A stretch of 64,000 bases of DNA from positions 1-64,000 of the forward strand of contig NZ_OMKA01000014.1 of the NCBI RefSeq assembly GCF_900299525.1, read 5' to 3'. The translations under genes were made by a program, and so were the position numbers. The first letter of the stretch is position 1. Each line of letters opens with the position of its first letter. The notes under the pieces were generated by a model. The model worked only from the letters and a program-made list of their open reading frames with translations. It made no database searches and was not told the DNA's origin. The DNA comes from Aquimarina sp. Aq78. Its GTDB lineage: Bacteria; Bacteroidota; Bacteroidia; Flavobacteriales; Flavobacteriaceae. Positions 37,401-45,165 of the stretch are shown one piece after another.

Positions 37401-37490
37401 CTGAACTGTTCCAGAGATTTGTTGTTGGGCGCACATCATGCCCGATATTAAAAAAGCGAGCATAAATAGTTTGTAATGATGTAACCTCAT
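34452..37490 (-). CDS. SusC/RagA-family TonB-dependent outer-membrane transporter (module 2)
   Basis: A 1012-residue receptor with signal peptide RLHHYKLFMLAFLISGMMCAQ, a regulatory-like domain (QISGTVQGEGGLPLPGVNILI), TonB-box-like LEEVVVVGFG, the plug motif DASATAIYGAKGTNGVILIT, and a C-terminal barrel strand ending YTLGVNLTF. It forms an uptake complex with the SusD product encoded 14 bases downstream. The module 1 SusC shares the same architecture but has clear differences in the barrel, so the two modules likely have related but distinct substrates. Confidence 0.93.
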   Translation of the reverse strand: MRLHHYKLFMLAFLISGMMCAQQQISGTVQGEGGLPLPGVNILIQGKSTGTQTDFDGQYTINVETGEVLVYSYLGFVTQQITVSGQNQINVVLKEAVGVLEEVVVVGFGTQSKRLLTGNVSKIESGQIGGISTPSVQNALIAKAPGVQITQINGKLEGGVKVIIRGLSSISASQEPLYVIDGIEMNNRNTSSIGANLNPLLTVNPNDIASIDILKDASATAIYGAKGTNGVILITTKRGKQGKSQVSVDLSTAFGKPTNKRDWLNASQYEELLRESAFNRFGDQVAADDWVDNRLPRYEGDQDWRNVDTDWQEEAFQDSYINDVNVSISGGNEKTVSFISGSTNDSEGIIRSNSLKRYSMRANIDHNVSKNLKVGVNASYSSTVIDRIAGDNAFVTPLQVIAQVPTSPSHLLSGEPNGTNGTGTRTLYANFLLQDKHSFRKTSIRRILSKVFGDINILPSLTLRSEFGYDYLYQTVDRNTGRLAPFQSTNGQSFASDNGTEILSTNNYFTYDYSSGGASSLNFVLGMSYTRLKNRANSVTGDGFPTDSFRSVSSAATISAGTGTFTNWAQIAYFARASYDYKKRYLINATLRRDSSSRFGKDQRNAFFPAVSVGWIVSEENFLQDSSILSNLKLRASWGVNGNTPIANFGSLALYGGTNYGGVSGIAFTQIDNPDLKWEETAQQNFGLDFGFLNNRITGEVDYYIKKTDDLIFNQRLPYETGAPNNAGILKNIGNLENKGFEFVLNTINIQTDNLTWETSFNIATNKNEIVSLPNGDDLITGQNILREGEAINSFYMVEYAGVNPDNGDAEYILNTTNADGTINRDRTNDFSQAERIIAGNPNPDLFGGFTSTLNYKTIDFSFTFQGQWGAQVFNGAGQYQETGFGNGLDNQDVYIYENRWQNPGDITDVPQARLFLNNGHSNSTRYLQDADFIRLRNITLGYSLPQSALDKLGMSKIRLYVAGLNLLTFTDYRGYDPESTNDDANTNTNVGSTFYSAPPSKVYTLGVNLTF

Positions 37491-38061
37491 AAATAGAATT
37501 TTTAAAAAGATTAAACTTAAATAGTTAGTTTTATCACAAAAGGAAGAAGAGAATCATGTGTATAATTACGCTTACGTTTTTACGAATTCTAATAAAATTT
37601 CATAAAAAAACAACATATACTTAATTTATCTATTCTTTTGTTTATGATATCATAAATATAAGGATTGTTTATTAACAATCCCTAATTTTTTAAAAATACC
37701 CTGTATACTGAAAGTGATTTAAATATTAAAATCAACCTCAGAGATCATATTTTTAGTTTAAAAAACATCTTTTTTTACAAGTAAAAAATCAATATGTAAT
37801 AGAATTTGAGAAATAATAAACCATCTGATCTAAAAAATCGTACAAAATGACAGATTTTAAAAAATAAGCACCACTATTTAGCTTTCTTAGAAAATTTTCA
37901 TACCAACAATAGGTCTATTATTTTCTTTTTTTGATTCCAAATAATGAGATCATTTTGTGGTATATTCTCCTGCTTTTTTAAACAAAGAGATCGATAATTA
38001 AGATAGAGAAAAGCGTACGTCTCAAAAGAAAAGAATTTATCTTTTACCTAAGATACCTGCA
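37491..38061. other. Long intergenic region upstream of the second susC
   Basis: This 571-base stretch is very AT-rich and contains the leader element at 37535-37546 (minus strand, CTTCCTTTTGTG). No gene, terminator hairpin or near-consensus promoter stands out. It should contain the second susC promoter and the 3' end of the regulator transcript. Confidence 0.4.
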
Positions 38062-39582
38062 CTATGCAACAAACCGCTTTAAATATTCTGAGGGAGTAAT
38101 TTGGTTATACTTTTTAAATGATTTATTAAAAGTAACTTTGTTATTAAAGCCTACTTCATAGGCTACATCGATGATATTAAAACCTTTATATCTTTCTCCT
38201 TTTAAAATCTCTTTGGCCTCTTCTATTCGATATTTATTAATTAATTCGAAAAAATTAAGTCCAAAATGTTCATTTATAATCTGAGAAGTATTGTGTCTTG
38301 TAGTGTCTAGCAATAGTGAAACTCCATGAAGGGTAATATCATTTTGCTTATAAATTTTATCTTCTTTTAATAAATACAACAACTTCACCTTAAGCTCTAA
38401 CGACAAACTGGGTGTTAGTCCAGATTTTTCGTATTTATTATTTTTATTTTTTGGTTCTCTTTCTTCTTCTTCTTCTTCCGATTTTACTATTCTTAACTTC
38501 CCAAATAGTGAAGGTTGAACAAATGCAGAATAGCTAACATATAACACCATACTTGCCAACGAAATTACCTGCACATTAAACAAAAACCCGTTACCTAAAT
38601 GTAATACATTTAAAAAACCGTATATAGCATATGACAATATATATATGGCACAAAACATCATAATATTCCGTTGCCAGCTAAGTAACTTTTTAGAAAAATA
38701 AAGTCCTTTTTTAACAGTCTGAATGTGAACCCTGACCATTAAAACACCATAAACTAACAATGATATTAACTTAGAAACCGAAATTAAAGTAAGATATGGT
38801 CTTTCATAATGTATAACCATTCTAAGTTTTTCTTCTGCAGGCAATAAATAAACAGGTAATAACAAAATTATCAGAAATACGGTAGGTATTAAATGTAATA
38901 GATCCAGAGGCTTTAATCTATAGTTTTGTGACGCTCTCTTAAAATAAAAATATATAATAGGGCCGTATAATAATCCAAACGTAGAAAACATAAACAATGA
39001 ATGCGGCCAATAATATTCATAATTCATAAAATATAATCCCAAATGAGTCATGAAACATGAATTCAGGAGTACAAAAATACTCATCAAGAAACTAGCTGTC
39101 TTATCCGTACCTCTTCGAAAATTTAATACAATGGCTATAAAAAAGCCTACAAAGGAAATATAAAAGCAGAAGATAGCTAACCAACCAAATTGTCTCAAAT
39201 ACTTATCTGCGAGTTTTTTATGAGATTCTGATGTACTTATTTGATCAAAATTACTATGACCAACAAAGGTAACATCAAGAGTAGATCCAATATATTTTTC
39301 AATAAATTTACAAGCTAATTTTGGCTGATCAATTTTAGCATAAGTGAATGCCAATTCTTTGAATATACCAGTAGAGTCTACTACTTTTTCTTTTACTGTA
39401 GCTTGATCAGTCTCTGTAGCTACTACAAAATCTGTTCTATTAGAAAATAGCAGCTTATAGGAATCCGCATCCTCATTTTTCTCACTTGTTTCAATAGAGA
39501 AACAATATCCCTTTGAAGGAATGGATAAAATAAAGATGAAAAACAAGCATGTTAATATTGTTTTTCTTTGAGTTAGCCTCAC
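38062..39582 (-). CDS. Membrane-embedded AraC-family regulator (module 2)
   Basis: A 506-residue paralogue of the first regulator, beginning at GTG (RLTQRKTIL follows the initiator). It has an N-terminal membrane segment, a short extracytoplasmic TPR-like region ending FVGHSNFDQISTSESHKKL, seven membrane segments (about 133-365), an acidic linker EEEEEEREPKNKNN (about residues 383-396) absent in the paralogue, and a C-terminal AraC helix-turn-helix (RHNTSQIINEHFGLNFFELI, VAYEVGFNNKVTFNKS). It lies upstream of the second susC-susD pair on the same strand and probably controls it. Confidence 0.85.
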   Translation of the reverse strand: MRLTQRKTILTCLFFIFILSIPSKGYCFSIETSEKNEDADSYKLLFSNRTDFVVATETDQATVKEKVVDSTGIFKELAFTYAKIDQPKLACKFIEKYIGSTLDVTFVGHSNFDQISTSESHKKLADKYLRQFGWLAIFCFYISFVGFFIAIVLNFRRGTDKTASFLMSIFVLLNSCFMTHLGLYFMNYEYYWPHSLFMFSTFGLLYGPIIYFYFKRASQNYRLKPLDLLHLIPTVFLIILLLPVYLLPAEEKLRMVIHYERPYLTLISVSKLISLLVYGVLMVRVHIQTVKKGLYFSKKLLSWQRNIMMFCAIYILSYAIYGFLNVLHLGNGFLFNVQVISLASMVLYVSYSAFVQPSLFGKLRIVKSEEEEEEREPKNKNNKYEKSGLTPSLSLELKVKLLYLLKEDKIYKQNDITLHGVSLLLDTTRHNTSQIINEHFGLNFFELINKYRIEEAKEILKGERYKGFNIIDVAYEVGFNNKVTFNKSFKKYNQITPSEYLKRFVA

Positions 39583-39876
39583 GATTGATTGATGATGAAT
39601 TTAACGCCTAATTTACGATTTCTTTCTGTTAAAAAATTGTTATAGAAGGGTGTCCCGATAATATTTTACCAAAAAAACCAGTGTTTATAGGCTTTTCGAG
39701 GTAATAAAAAATATTATAAAATAAGTGAAAACCATAATAAAAAAACACAAAAACAGTATTCTGACATCTATTTATTATCAAAAAACTTAGTCATTACTAT
39801 GTTTCAAAATATAAAGTAAGAAAATTTTGACAAGAATATGAGATTATATGGTTTTCAAACCGACTATACGCATTGG
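39583..39876. other. Intergenic region between regulator 2 and mazG
   Basis: A 294-base AT-rich spacer between two minus-strand genes. I see no gene, and no terminator stem with a T run is obvious. The promoter of the second regulator should lie in its left half. Confidence 0.4.
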
Positions 39877-40650
39877 TTATTGTTTTTTTGCTTCTTCCCA
39901 AAAAACATCCATTTCGGCAAGTGTCATATCTCCAAGATTCTTATTATTTTCTTTTGCTTTTGACTCCAGGTACTGAAACCGTTTTATAAACTTTTTATTA
40001 GTACGCTCTAACGAATCTTCTGGGTTTACCTTAAGAAAACGGGCATAATTAATCATAGAGAAAAGAACATCTCCAAATTCTGATTCTATTTTATCCTGAT
40101 CCTGCACTTCGATTTCGTGTTGTAATTCGTCAAGTTCTTCTTTAAGCTTATCAAATACCTGGTATGGTTCTTCCCAGTCAAACCCCACTCCAGCTACTTT
40201 ATCCTGAATCCTACTTGCCTTTACCATTGCCGGTAAAGATTGAGGAACTCCTTCGAGAACGCTATTTTTCCCTTCTTTAAGCTTTAAGTTTTCCCAATTA
40301 CGTTTTACATCTTCTTCATTGGTAACGGTAACATCTCCATATATATGAGGGTGTCTATGAATTAGTTTTTCACAAATCTCATTAGCAACATCTGCAATAT
40401 CAAAAGCTCTTGTCTCACTACCGATTTTAGCATAAAAGATGATATGTAGTAATAAATCACCAAGCTCTTTTTTCACTTCTTCAAGGTTATTATCCAGAAT
40501 TGCATCACCTAACTCATATGTCTCTTCTATAGTTAAATGCCTTAAAGATTGAAGCGTTTGTTTTTTGTCCCATGGACATTGCTCTCGAAGCTCATCCATG
40601 ATCGTTAGCAATCTATCAAAAGCCTGAAGTTGATCTTCTCTTGAGTTCAT
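39877..40650 (-). CDS. mazG: Nucleoside triphosphate pyrophosphohydrolase MazG
   Basis: Hydrolyses nucleoside triphosphates to monophosphates and pyrophosphate, clearing abnormal nucleotides. The 257-residue protein has two all-alpha MazG domains. The first has the metal-binding EExxE...ExxD signature (LTIEETYELGDAI, then EEVKKELGDLLLH). The second shows ELDELQHEI and EFGDVLFSMINYARFLKVNPEDSL. A TACTTTTG promoter box lies 14 bases before the start, divergent from the glycosyltransferase gene. Confidence 0.93.
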   Translation of the reverse strand: MNSREDQLQAFDRLLTIMDELREQCPWDKKQTLQSLRHLTIEETYELGDAILDNNLEEVKKELGDLLLHIIFYAKIGSETRAFDIADVANEICEKLIHRHPHIYGDVTVTNEEDVKRNWENLKLKEGKNSVLEGVPQSLPAMVKASRIQDKVAGVGFDWEEPYQVFDKLKEELDELQHEIEVQDQDKIESEFGDVLFSMINYARFLKVNPEDSLERTNKKFIKRFQYLESKAKENNKNLGDMTLAEMDVFWEEAKKQ

Positions 40651-40664
40651 TTATGTTTTTGTTT

Positions 40665-40672
40665 CAAAAGTA
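40665..40672 (-). promoter_or_regulatory. Putative -7 element of mazG
   Basis: On the minus strand this reads TACTTTTG (TAnnTTTG). It ends 14 bases before the mazG ATG and again implies a very short leader. It lies in the 90-base divergent spacer shared with the glycosyltransferase gene. Confidence 0.45.
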
Positions 40673-40740
40673 ATGTTTTATCAAAAATTAGGTTTAGTTT
40701 TAATATATTATAATTTTACCTCTCCAAAAAACATATCCTA

Positions 40741-42045
40741 ATGACACGAATGTCCCCAAAAAAAATTCTTTTCGCTTGTATACCTGCAGACGGGCATTTT
40801 AATCCTATGACAGCTATAGCTATTCATCTAAAAACAAAGGGATATGATGTAAGATGGTATACTGGGGAGGGGTATAAAAACACACTACATAGAATAGGGA
40901 TACCATATTTACCGTTCCAAAATGCGCAGGAGCTTAAAATTGAGGAGATAGATCAAATGTATCCGGATCGAAAAATGCTAAAAGGAATCGCACATATTAA
41001 GTTCGATATTATTAACCTGTTTATTAATAGAATGAAAGGGTACTATGAAGATATCGCAGAGATACATCAAGTTTTTCCGTTTGATATTTTAGTATGTGAC
41101 AACACCTTTCCTGGGTCTATTATTAAGAAAAAACTTAATGTACCAATTGCTAGTATAGGAGTGGTACCTTTAGCACTTTCTGCACCGGACCTCCCATTAT
41201 ACGGTATTGGCCATCAGCCTGCTACAACTTTTTTCGGCAAAAGAAAACAGAACTTTATAAAACTAATGGCCGATAAGCTTATTTTTGATGAAACAAAAGT
41301 AGTCTATAATCAATTATTACGTTCATTGGATTTACCTGAAGAAGAAAATCTAACTATTTTTGACGTAGCTCCATTACAATCGGATGTTTTTCTGCAAAAT
41401 GGAATTCCTGAGATCGATTATCCAAGATATAGTCTTCCCAGAACCATAAAATATGTTGGGGCATTACAAGTACAGACTAACAATAATAACAATCAAAAGC
41501 TAAAAAAGGATTGGGGTGCTATTCTGGATACGTCAAAAAAAATCATATTAGTATCTCAGGGAACCGTAGAAAAAAATCTTGATAAGCTTATTATTCCTTC
41601 TTTAGAGGCTTTTAAAAACTCAGATTACATAGTACTGGTAGCTACTGGTTATACCGATACTAAAGGTTTACAAAAACGATATCCTCAGCAGCATTTTTAT
41701 ATCGAAGATTTCATAGCTTATGATGCTGTAATGCCACATATAGATGTTTTTATCATGAATGGAGGATACGGTAGTGCTTTGCTAAGTATTAAACACGGCG
41801 TACCAATGATTACTGCTGGGGTTAATGAAGGTAAAAATGAAATCTGTTCCCGAATGGATTATTCTGGGGTCGGTATTGATCTAAAAACAGAAAAACCACG
41901 AGTAGTCGCAATACAAAATGCAACTGAAAAAATATTAGGTACAGACAAATATTTAGATACTATACAGAAAATACAACAGCGTATGAATTCCTATAATACA
42001 TTAGATATCTGTGAACAGCATATCGTCCACCTTATTTCAGAATAA
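40741..42045 (+). CDS. GT1-family (MGT/UGT-like) glycosyltransferase
   Basis: A 434-residue GT-B enzyme of the macrolide/UDP-glycosyltransferase group. The N-terminal acceptor domain begins KKILFACIPADGHFNPMTAIAIHLKTKG, split over about residues 6-33, with the HFNP segment and a Rossmann strand. The C-terminal donor domain carries ILVSQGTVEKNLDKLI and the sugar-donor motif region MPHIDVFIMNGGYGSALLSIKHGVPMI (two halves). ATG 40741 is used, and ATG 40750 would drop three residues. The acceptor (small molecule or lipid) is unknown. Its stop is 9 bases from the convergent nitronate monooxygenase gene. Confidence 0.85.
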   Translation: MTRMSPKKILFACIPADGHFNPMTAIAIHLKTKGYDVRWYTGEGYKNTLHRIGIPYLPFQNAQELKIEEIDQMYPDRKMLKGIAHIKFDIINLFINRMKGYYEDIAEIHQVFPFDILVCDNTFPGSIIKKKLNVPIASIGVVPLALSAPDLPLYGIGHQPATTFFGKRKQNFIKLMADKLIFDETKVVYNQLLRSLDLPEEENLTIFDVAPLQSDVFLQNGIPEIDYPRYSLPRTIKYVGALQVQTNNNNNQKLKKDWGAILDTSKKIILVSQGTVEKNLDKLIIPSLEAFKNSDYIVLVATGYTDTKGLQKRYPQQHFYIEDFIAYDAVMPHIDVFIMNGGYGSALLSIKHGVPMITAGVNEGKNEICSRMDYSGVGIDLKTEKPRVVAIQNATEKILGTDKYLDTIQKIQQRMNSYNTLDICEQHIVHLISE

Positions 42046-42054
42046 AAAAGGTTT

Positions 42055-42999
42055 TTATAACGAAATATTGCTCATTTTATGATGTACAATATCAAACTCT
42101 GTGATCATATCTTCTAGTATTGTGGCTACAGGCTTAATATCATGAATTAATCCTGATACTTGTCCAATCTCTAATTCTCCTTCGGTAAGATCTCCTTCAA
42201 ACATACCCCGTTTTGCTCTGGCACGCCCTAACAGTGTCTTTAACTCATCTACCGAAGGTGCAGTAGCATATAATGCTGCTACATCCTGATAAAATTTATT
42301 TTTTAGCATTCTAACCGGCGCTAGTTCTTTTAAAGTAAGCTGCGTATCGCCTTCTTTTGCTTCAACCACCATATTTTTAAAATCGATATGCGAAGATGCT
42401 TCGTCACTTGCCACAAAACGACTTCCTACCTGAACTCCATCTGCTCCCAACGCCATAACAGCATACATAGCTGCACCTGTAGCAATACCGCCTGCTGCAA
42501 TTAAAGGAATATTTATCTTTTCTTTTACCATAGGAATCAACGCTAATGTGGTTGTCTCATCTCTTCCGTTATGCCCTCCTGCTTCAAACCCTTCTGCCAC
42601 TACAGCATCAACACCTGCATCCTGCGCTTTTAAAGCAAATTTAAGACTACTTACTACATGTACAACCGTAATTCCTTTTTCTTTAAGATATGATGTATAT
42701 GTTTTTGGGTTTCCGGCAGAAGTAAATACTATTTTCACGCCTTCCTCGATGATGATTTGTATAATCTCATCCAAGTTGGGGTATAGCATTGGAATGTTAA
42801 CTCCAAAAGGCTTACTGGTTGCTTTTTTACATTTTTGAATATGATCTCTAAGCACATCCGGATACATAGACCCAGACCCTATAAGTCCTAATCCTCCTGA
42901 GTTACTTACTGCACTTGCTAACCTCCAACCACTTGCCCATATCATCCCTCCTTGAATTATAGGGTATTGAATATTAAATAGCTCTTTAATTTTATTCAT
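42055..42999 (-). CDS. Nitronate monooxygenase (2-nitropropane dioxygenase family)
   Basis: A 314-residue FMN-dependent TIM-barrel enzyme that oxidises nitronates; the family overlaps FabK-type enoyl reductases. Visible motifs are YPIIQGGMIWASGWRLASAV at the N-terminus, GVDAVVAEGFEAGGHNGRD, and IPLIAAGGIATGAAMYAVMALGADGVQVGSRF in two phosphate-loop parts. The protein lies 27 bases downstream of mnmA on the same strand, suggesting co-transcription. Whether the real substrate is a nitronate or a lipid enoyl chain cannot be decided from sequence. Confidence 0.88.
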   Translation of the reverse strand: MNKIKELFNIQYPIIQGGMIWASGWRLASAVSNSGGLGLIGSGSMYPDVLRDHIQKCKKATSKPFGVNIPMLYPNLDEIIQIIIEEGVKIVFTSAGNPKTYTSYLKEKGITVVHVVSSLKFALKAQDAGVDAVVAEGFEAGGHNGRDETTTLALIPMVKEKINIPLIAAGGIATGAAMYAVMALGADGVQVGSRFVASDEASSHIDFKNMVVEAKEGDTQLTLKELAPVRMLKNKFYQDVAALYATAPSVDELKTLLGRARAKRGMFEGDLTEGELEIGQVSGLIHDIKPVATILEDMITEFDIVHHKMSNISL

Positions 43000-43026
43000 A
43001 CTATATAAATATGTGTAATTTAATTC

Positions 43027-44217
43027 TTATGAAATCACTCCTGACCCAACTAATTCATCTTCGATATACCAAGCTACAAATTGACCTTCGGTGATTGCGC
43101 TTTGATCATTTTCAAAAACAACATACACTCCAGAATCAACCATATATAGTGTAGCTTTATCTAACGGCTGCCTATACCGAATCCTCGCCATCACTTCTAG
43201 TTCTTCATCCACCGCAAGCTTAAGGTCGTCTCTTACCCAATGCAGTTCTTCTTTAGCTATAAATAAAGCTTTCCTATATAATCCAGGATGTCTTTTTCCC
43301 TGACCAGTATAAATAGTGTTTGTCTTTACATCTGTTTCTATTACAAAAAGTGGTTCTGGTGTACCACCAACAGCCAAGCCTTTACGTTGTCCTTTAGTAT
43401 AATAATGTGCTCCCTGATGCTTCCCTACCACTTTACCGTCATTAATATCATAAGAGTATTTATTAGATAAAAATTCTAGTTCATCTCTTTTAGAAGCAAA
43501 TTGTGGGCGTTCTCGCTGATATTTTTTTTCTGAAGGAGATATTTCAACAATATTTCCTTGTTTTGGTTGTAATTTTTGCTGAAGAAATTCTGGCAATCTT
43601 ACTTTTCCAATAAAGCATAATCCTTGAGAATCTTTTTTATTTGCGGTTACTAGATCTTGCGCTTTGGCAATATCTCTAACTTCGGGTTTCAGCAATTCAC
43701 CTACAGGGAAAAGCGTTTTTGCCAGTTGTTCCTGAGATAGCTGACATAGAAAATAGGATTGATCTTTATTAGGATCTTTTCCTTCCAATAATCGATGTAC
43801 TTCTTTTCCATCTTTTATAACAGTATCCTTTCTACAATAATGACCTGTAGCTACATAATCCGCTCCAAGAGATAATGCTATTTTTAGGAAAACATCAAAT
43901 TTGATTTCACGATTACATAATACATCCGGATTAGGTGTCCGTCCTTTTTCATATTCATTGAACATATAATCAACTATACGTTCTTTATACTCTTCACTTA
44001 GATCAACAGTCTGAAATGGAATTCCTAATTTTTCTGCCACTAGCAATGCATCATTACTATCATCTAACCAAGGGCATTCATCAGATACTGTGACCGAGTC
44101 ATCATGCCAGTTTTTCATAAACAAGCCAATAACTTCATACCCCTGCTCTTTAAGTAAATATGCTGCTACACTAGAATCAACTCCTCCTGATAATCCTACG
44201 ATTACTCTCTTCATCAA
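43027..44217 (-). CDS. mnmA: tRNA-specific 2-thiouridylase MnmA
   Basis: Adds sulfur to U34 of Glu, Gln and Lys tRNAs. The ATP pyrophosphatase loop GLSGGVDSS is at 8-16, the catalytic Cys is residue 101 in [11 protein letters not shown], and the second active-site Cys is 201 in [11 protein letters not shown]-terminal beta-barrel domain follows. The first two codons are both Met, so the second one may be the true start. At 396 residues it is slightly longer than E. coli MnmA (about 368). A TACTTTTG promoter box lies upstream at 44250-44257. Confidence 0.95.
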   Translation of the reverse strand: MMKRVIVGLSGGVDSSVAAYLLKEQGYEVIGLFMKNWHDDSVTVSDECPWLDDSNDALLVAEKLGIPFQTVDLSEEYKERIVDYMFNEYEKGRTPNPDVLCNREIKFDVFLKIALSLGADYVATGHYCRKDTVIKDGKEVHRLLEGKDPNKDQSYFLCQLSQEQLAKTLFPVGELLKPEVRDIAKAQDLVTANKKDSQGLCFIGKVRLPEFLQQKLQPKQGNIVEISPSEKKYQRERPQFASKRDELEFLSNKYSYDINDGKVVGKHQGAHYYTKGQRKGLAVGGTPEPLFVIETDVKTNTIYTGQGKRHPGLYRKALFIAKEELHWVRDDLKLAVDEELEVMARIRYRQPLDKATLYMVDSGVYVVFENDQSAITEGQFVAWYIEDELVGSGVIS

Positions 44218-44249
44218 AAATGCTTTATTTAATCGTTTAAAATTTTATG

Positions 44250-44257
44250 CAAAAGTA
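44250..44257 (-). promoter_or_regulatory. Putative -7 element of mnmA
   Basis: The minus-strand sequence is TACTTTTG, matching TAnnTTTG, 32 bases before the first mnmA ATG. It sits just after the terminator of the MORN gene. Confidence 0.45.
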
Positions 44258-44267
44258 ATAAATAAAA

Positions 44268-44291
44268 AAAGCAATGCTAGCGCAATGCTTT
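44268..44291 (-). terminator. Terminator of the MORN-repeat gene
   Basis: A 10-base stem, 44268-44277 with 44282-44291 (AAAGCAATGC/GCAATGCTTT), has one A.A mismatch and a TAGC loop. On the minus strand a run of T residues follows. It is 36 bases after the stop codon. Confidence 0.7.
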
Positions 44292-44327
44292 ATGGTTTTA
44301 TCTATACCGGTATTTTATATATCAATC

Positions 44328-45017
44328 TTAAAATCCTCTTTTTTGAACCGGAAATAATTTTTGCTCCGAGAGTTTTCCATCTTTATAGTAGTTCCAAATA
44401 CCATCTTTACGGCCTCTTTTATAACTCCCCTCGATAATCAATACTCCACTTATATCATAATACTTAGTAACTCCGTGTAATTGGTCATTTTCATAGGTAA
44501 ACTCCTTTATTATCACACCTGTATCAGAATACATAATTCTCTTTCCGTTTTGTTTGCCATCGACATATGAAGCTCTCTCTGTTAACTGGCCATTTTCGAA
44601 ATAAGTAAGCTGTTCTCCATTTAATTTTCCAAATTGATATTGTTCGGTCATCATGATCTTATCAGATTCATTATGGTAATATTTCCATAATCCTATACGA
44701 TCTTTACCAATCATCTGACCCAGACTTATTACTTTTCCTTTTTGGGTAAAATATTTTACATTAACAGTATCATTATTTTTTGAAAACGTTTTAATTGCTG
44801 TAGGAAATTCTCCATTAATAGGTTTGTAAAATTTAAACTTCCCCATTTCTTTTCCGTGATCAAAAGTTCCTTCATAACGAAGCTGATCACTCCCTTCATA
44901 TTTTTTCTGCCATTTACCATGTCGCTTACCATTAGCATCATAGGCATTATATTTTTGACCTAAAACGGAGAAACATATAAGAAAAGATAAACTACAAAAT
45001 AAAAATATACTTCGCAT
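44328..45017 (-). CDS. Exported MORN-repeat protein
   Basis: A 229-residue protein with a signal peptide (RSIFLFCSLSFLICFSVLGQ) and about seven MORN_2-type repeats, for example GKRHGKWQKKY, GLWKYYHNES, NGKRIMYSDTGV and GRKDGIWNYYKDGKL. Similar proteins are often labelled YwqK antitoxin in databases, but here the exported location and the absence of a toxin partner make that label doubtful. MORN proteins commonly bind lipids or other proteins. It lies downstream of yidC on the same strand. Confidence 0.82.
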   Translation of the reverse strand: MRSIFLFCSLSFLICFSVLGQKYNAYDANGKRHGKWQKKYEGSDQLRYEGTFDHGKEMGKFKFYKPINGEFPTAIKTFSKNNDTVNVKYFTQKGKVISLGQMIGKDRIGLWKYYHNESDKIMMTEQYQFGKLNGEQLTYFENGQLTERASYVDGKQNGKRIMYSDTGVIIKEFTYENDQLHGVTKYYDISGVLIIEGSYKRGRKDGIWNYYKDGKLSEQKLFPVQKRGF

Positions 45018-45117
45018 AACTACTATTTAATTTGGGACATTATTTCAACGAACCTAATCTCCAAAAAGTATACCAATATTATAAAATCAAATTCAATAAA
45101 CGAAGTTTAAAGCATAA

Positions 45118-45143
45118 AAAAGCTCCTAAAAAAAGGAGCTTTT
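45118..45143 (-). terminator. Terminator of yidC
   Basis: A 10-base-pair perfect stem, 45118-45127 with 45134-45143 (AAAAGCTCCT/AGGAGCTTTT), has an A6 loop and lies 22 bases after the yidC stop. The T-rich arm follows on the minus strand. Confidence 0.75.
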
Positions 45144-45165
45144 CTAAAACATATAAGCAATAATG

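Noticed and set aside
42548..42838. A 96-residue plus-strand reading inside the nitronate monooxygenase gene
   Set aside because: It is the antisense shadow of conserved family motifs on the minus strand.
44328..45017. Toxin-antitoxin system suggested by YwqK-like MORN repeats
   Set aside because: The protein is exported, no toxin gene is adjacent, and MORN repeats are widespread in unrelated proteins.
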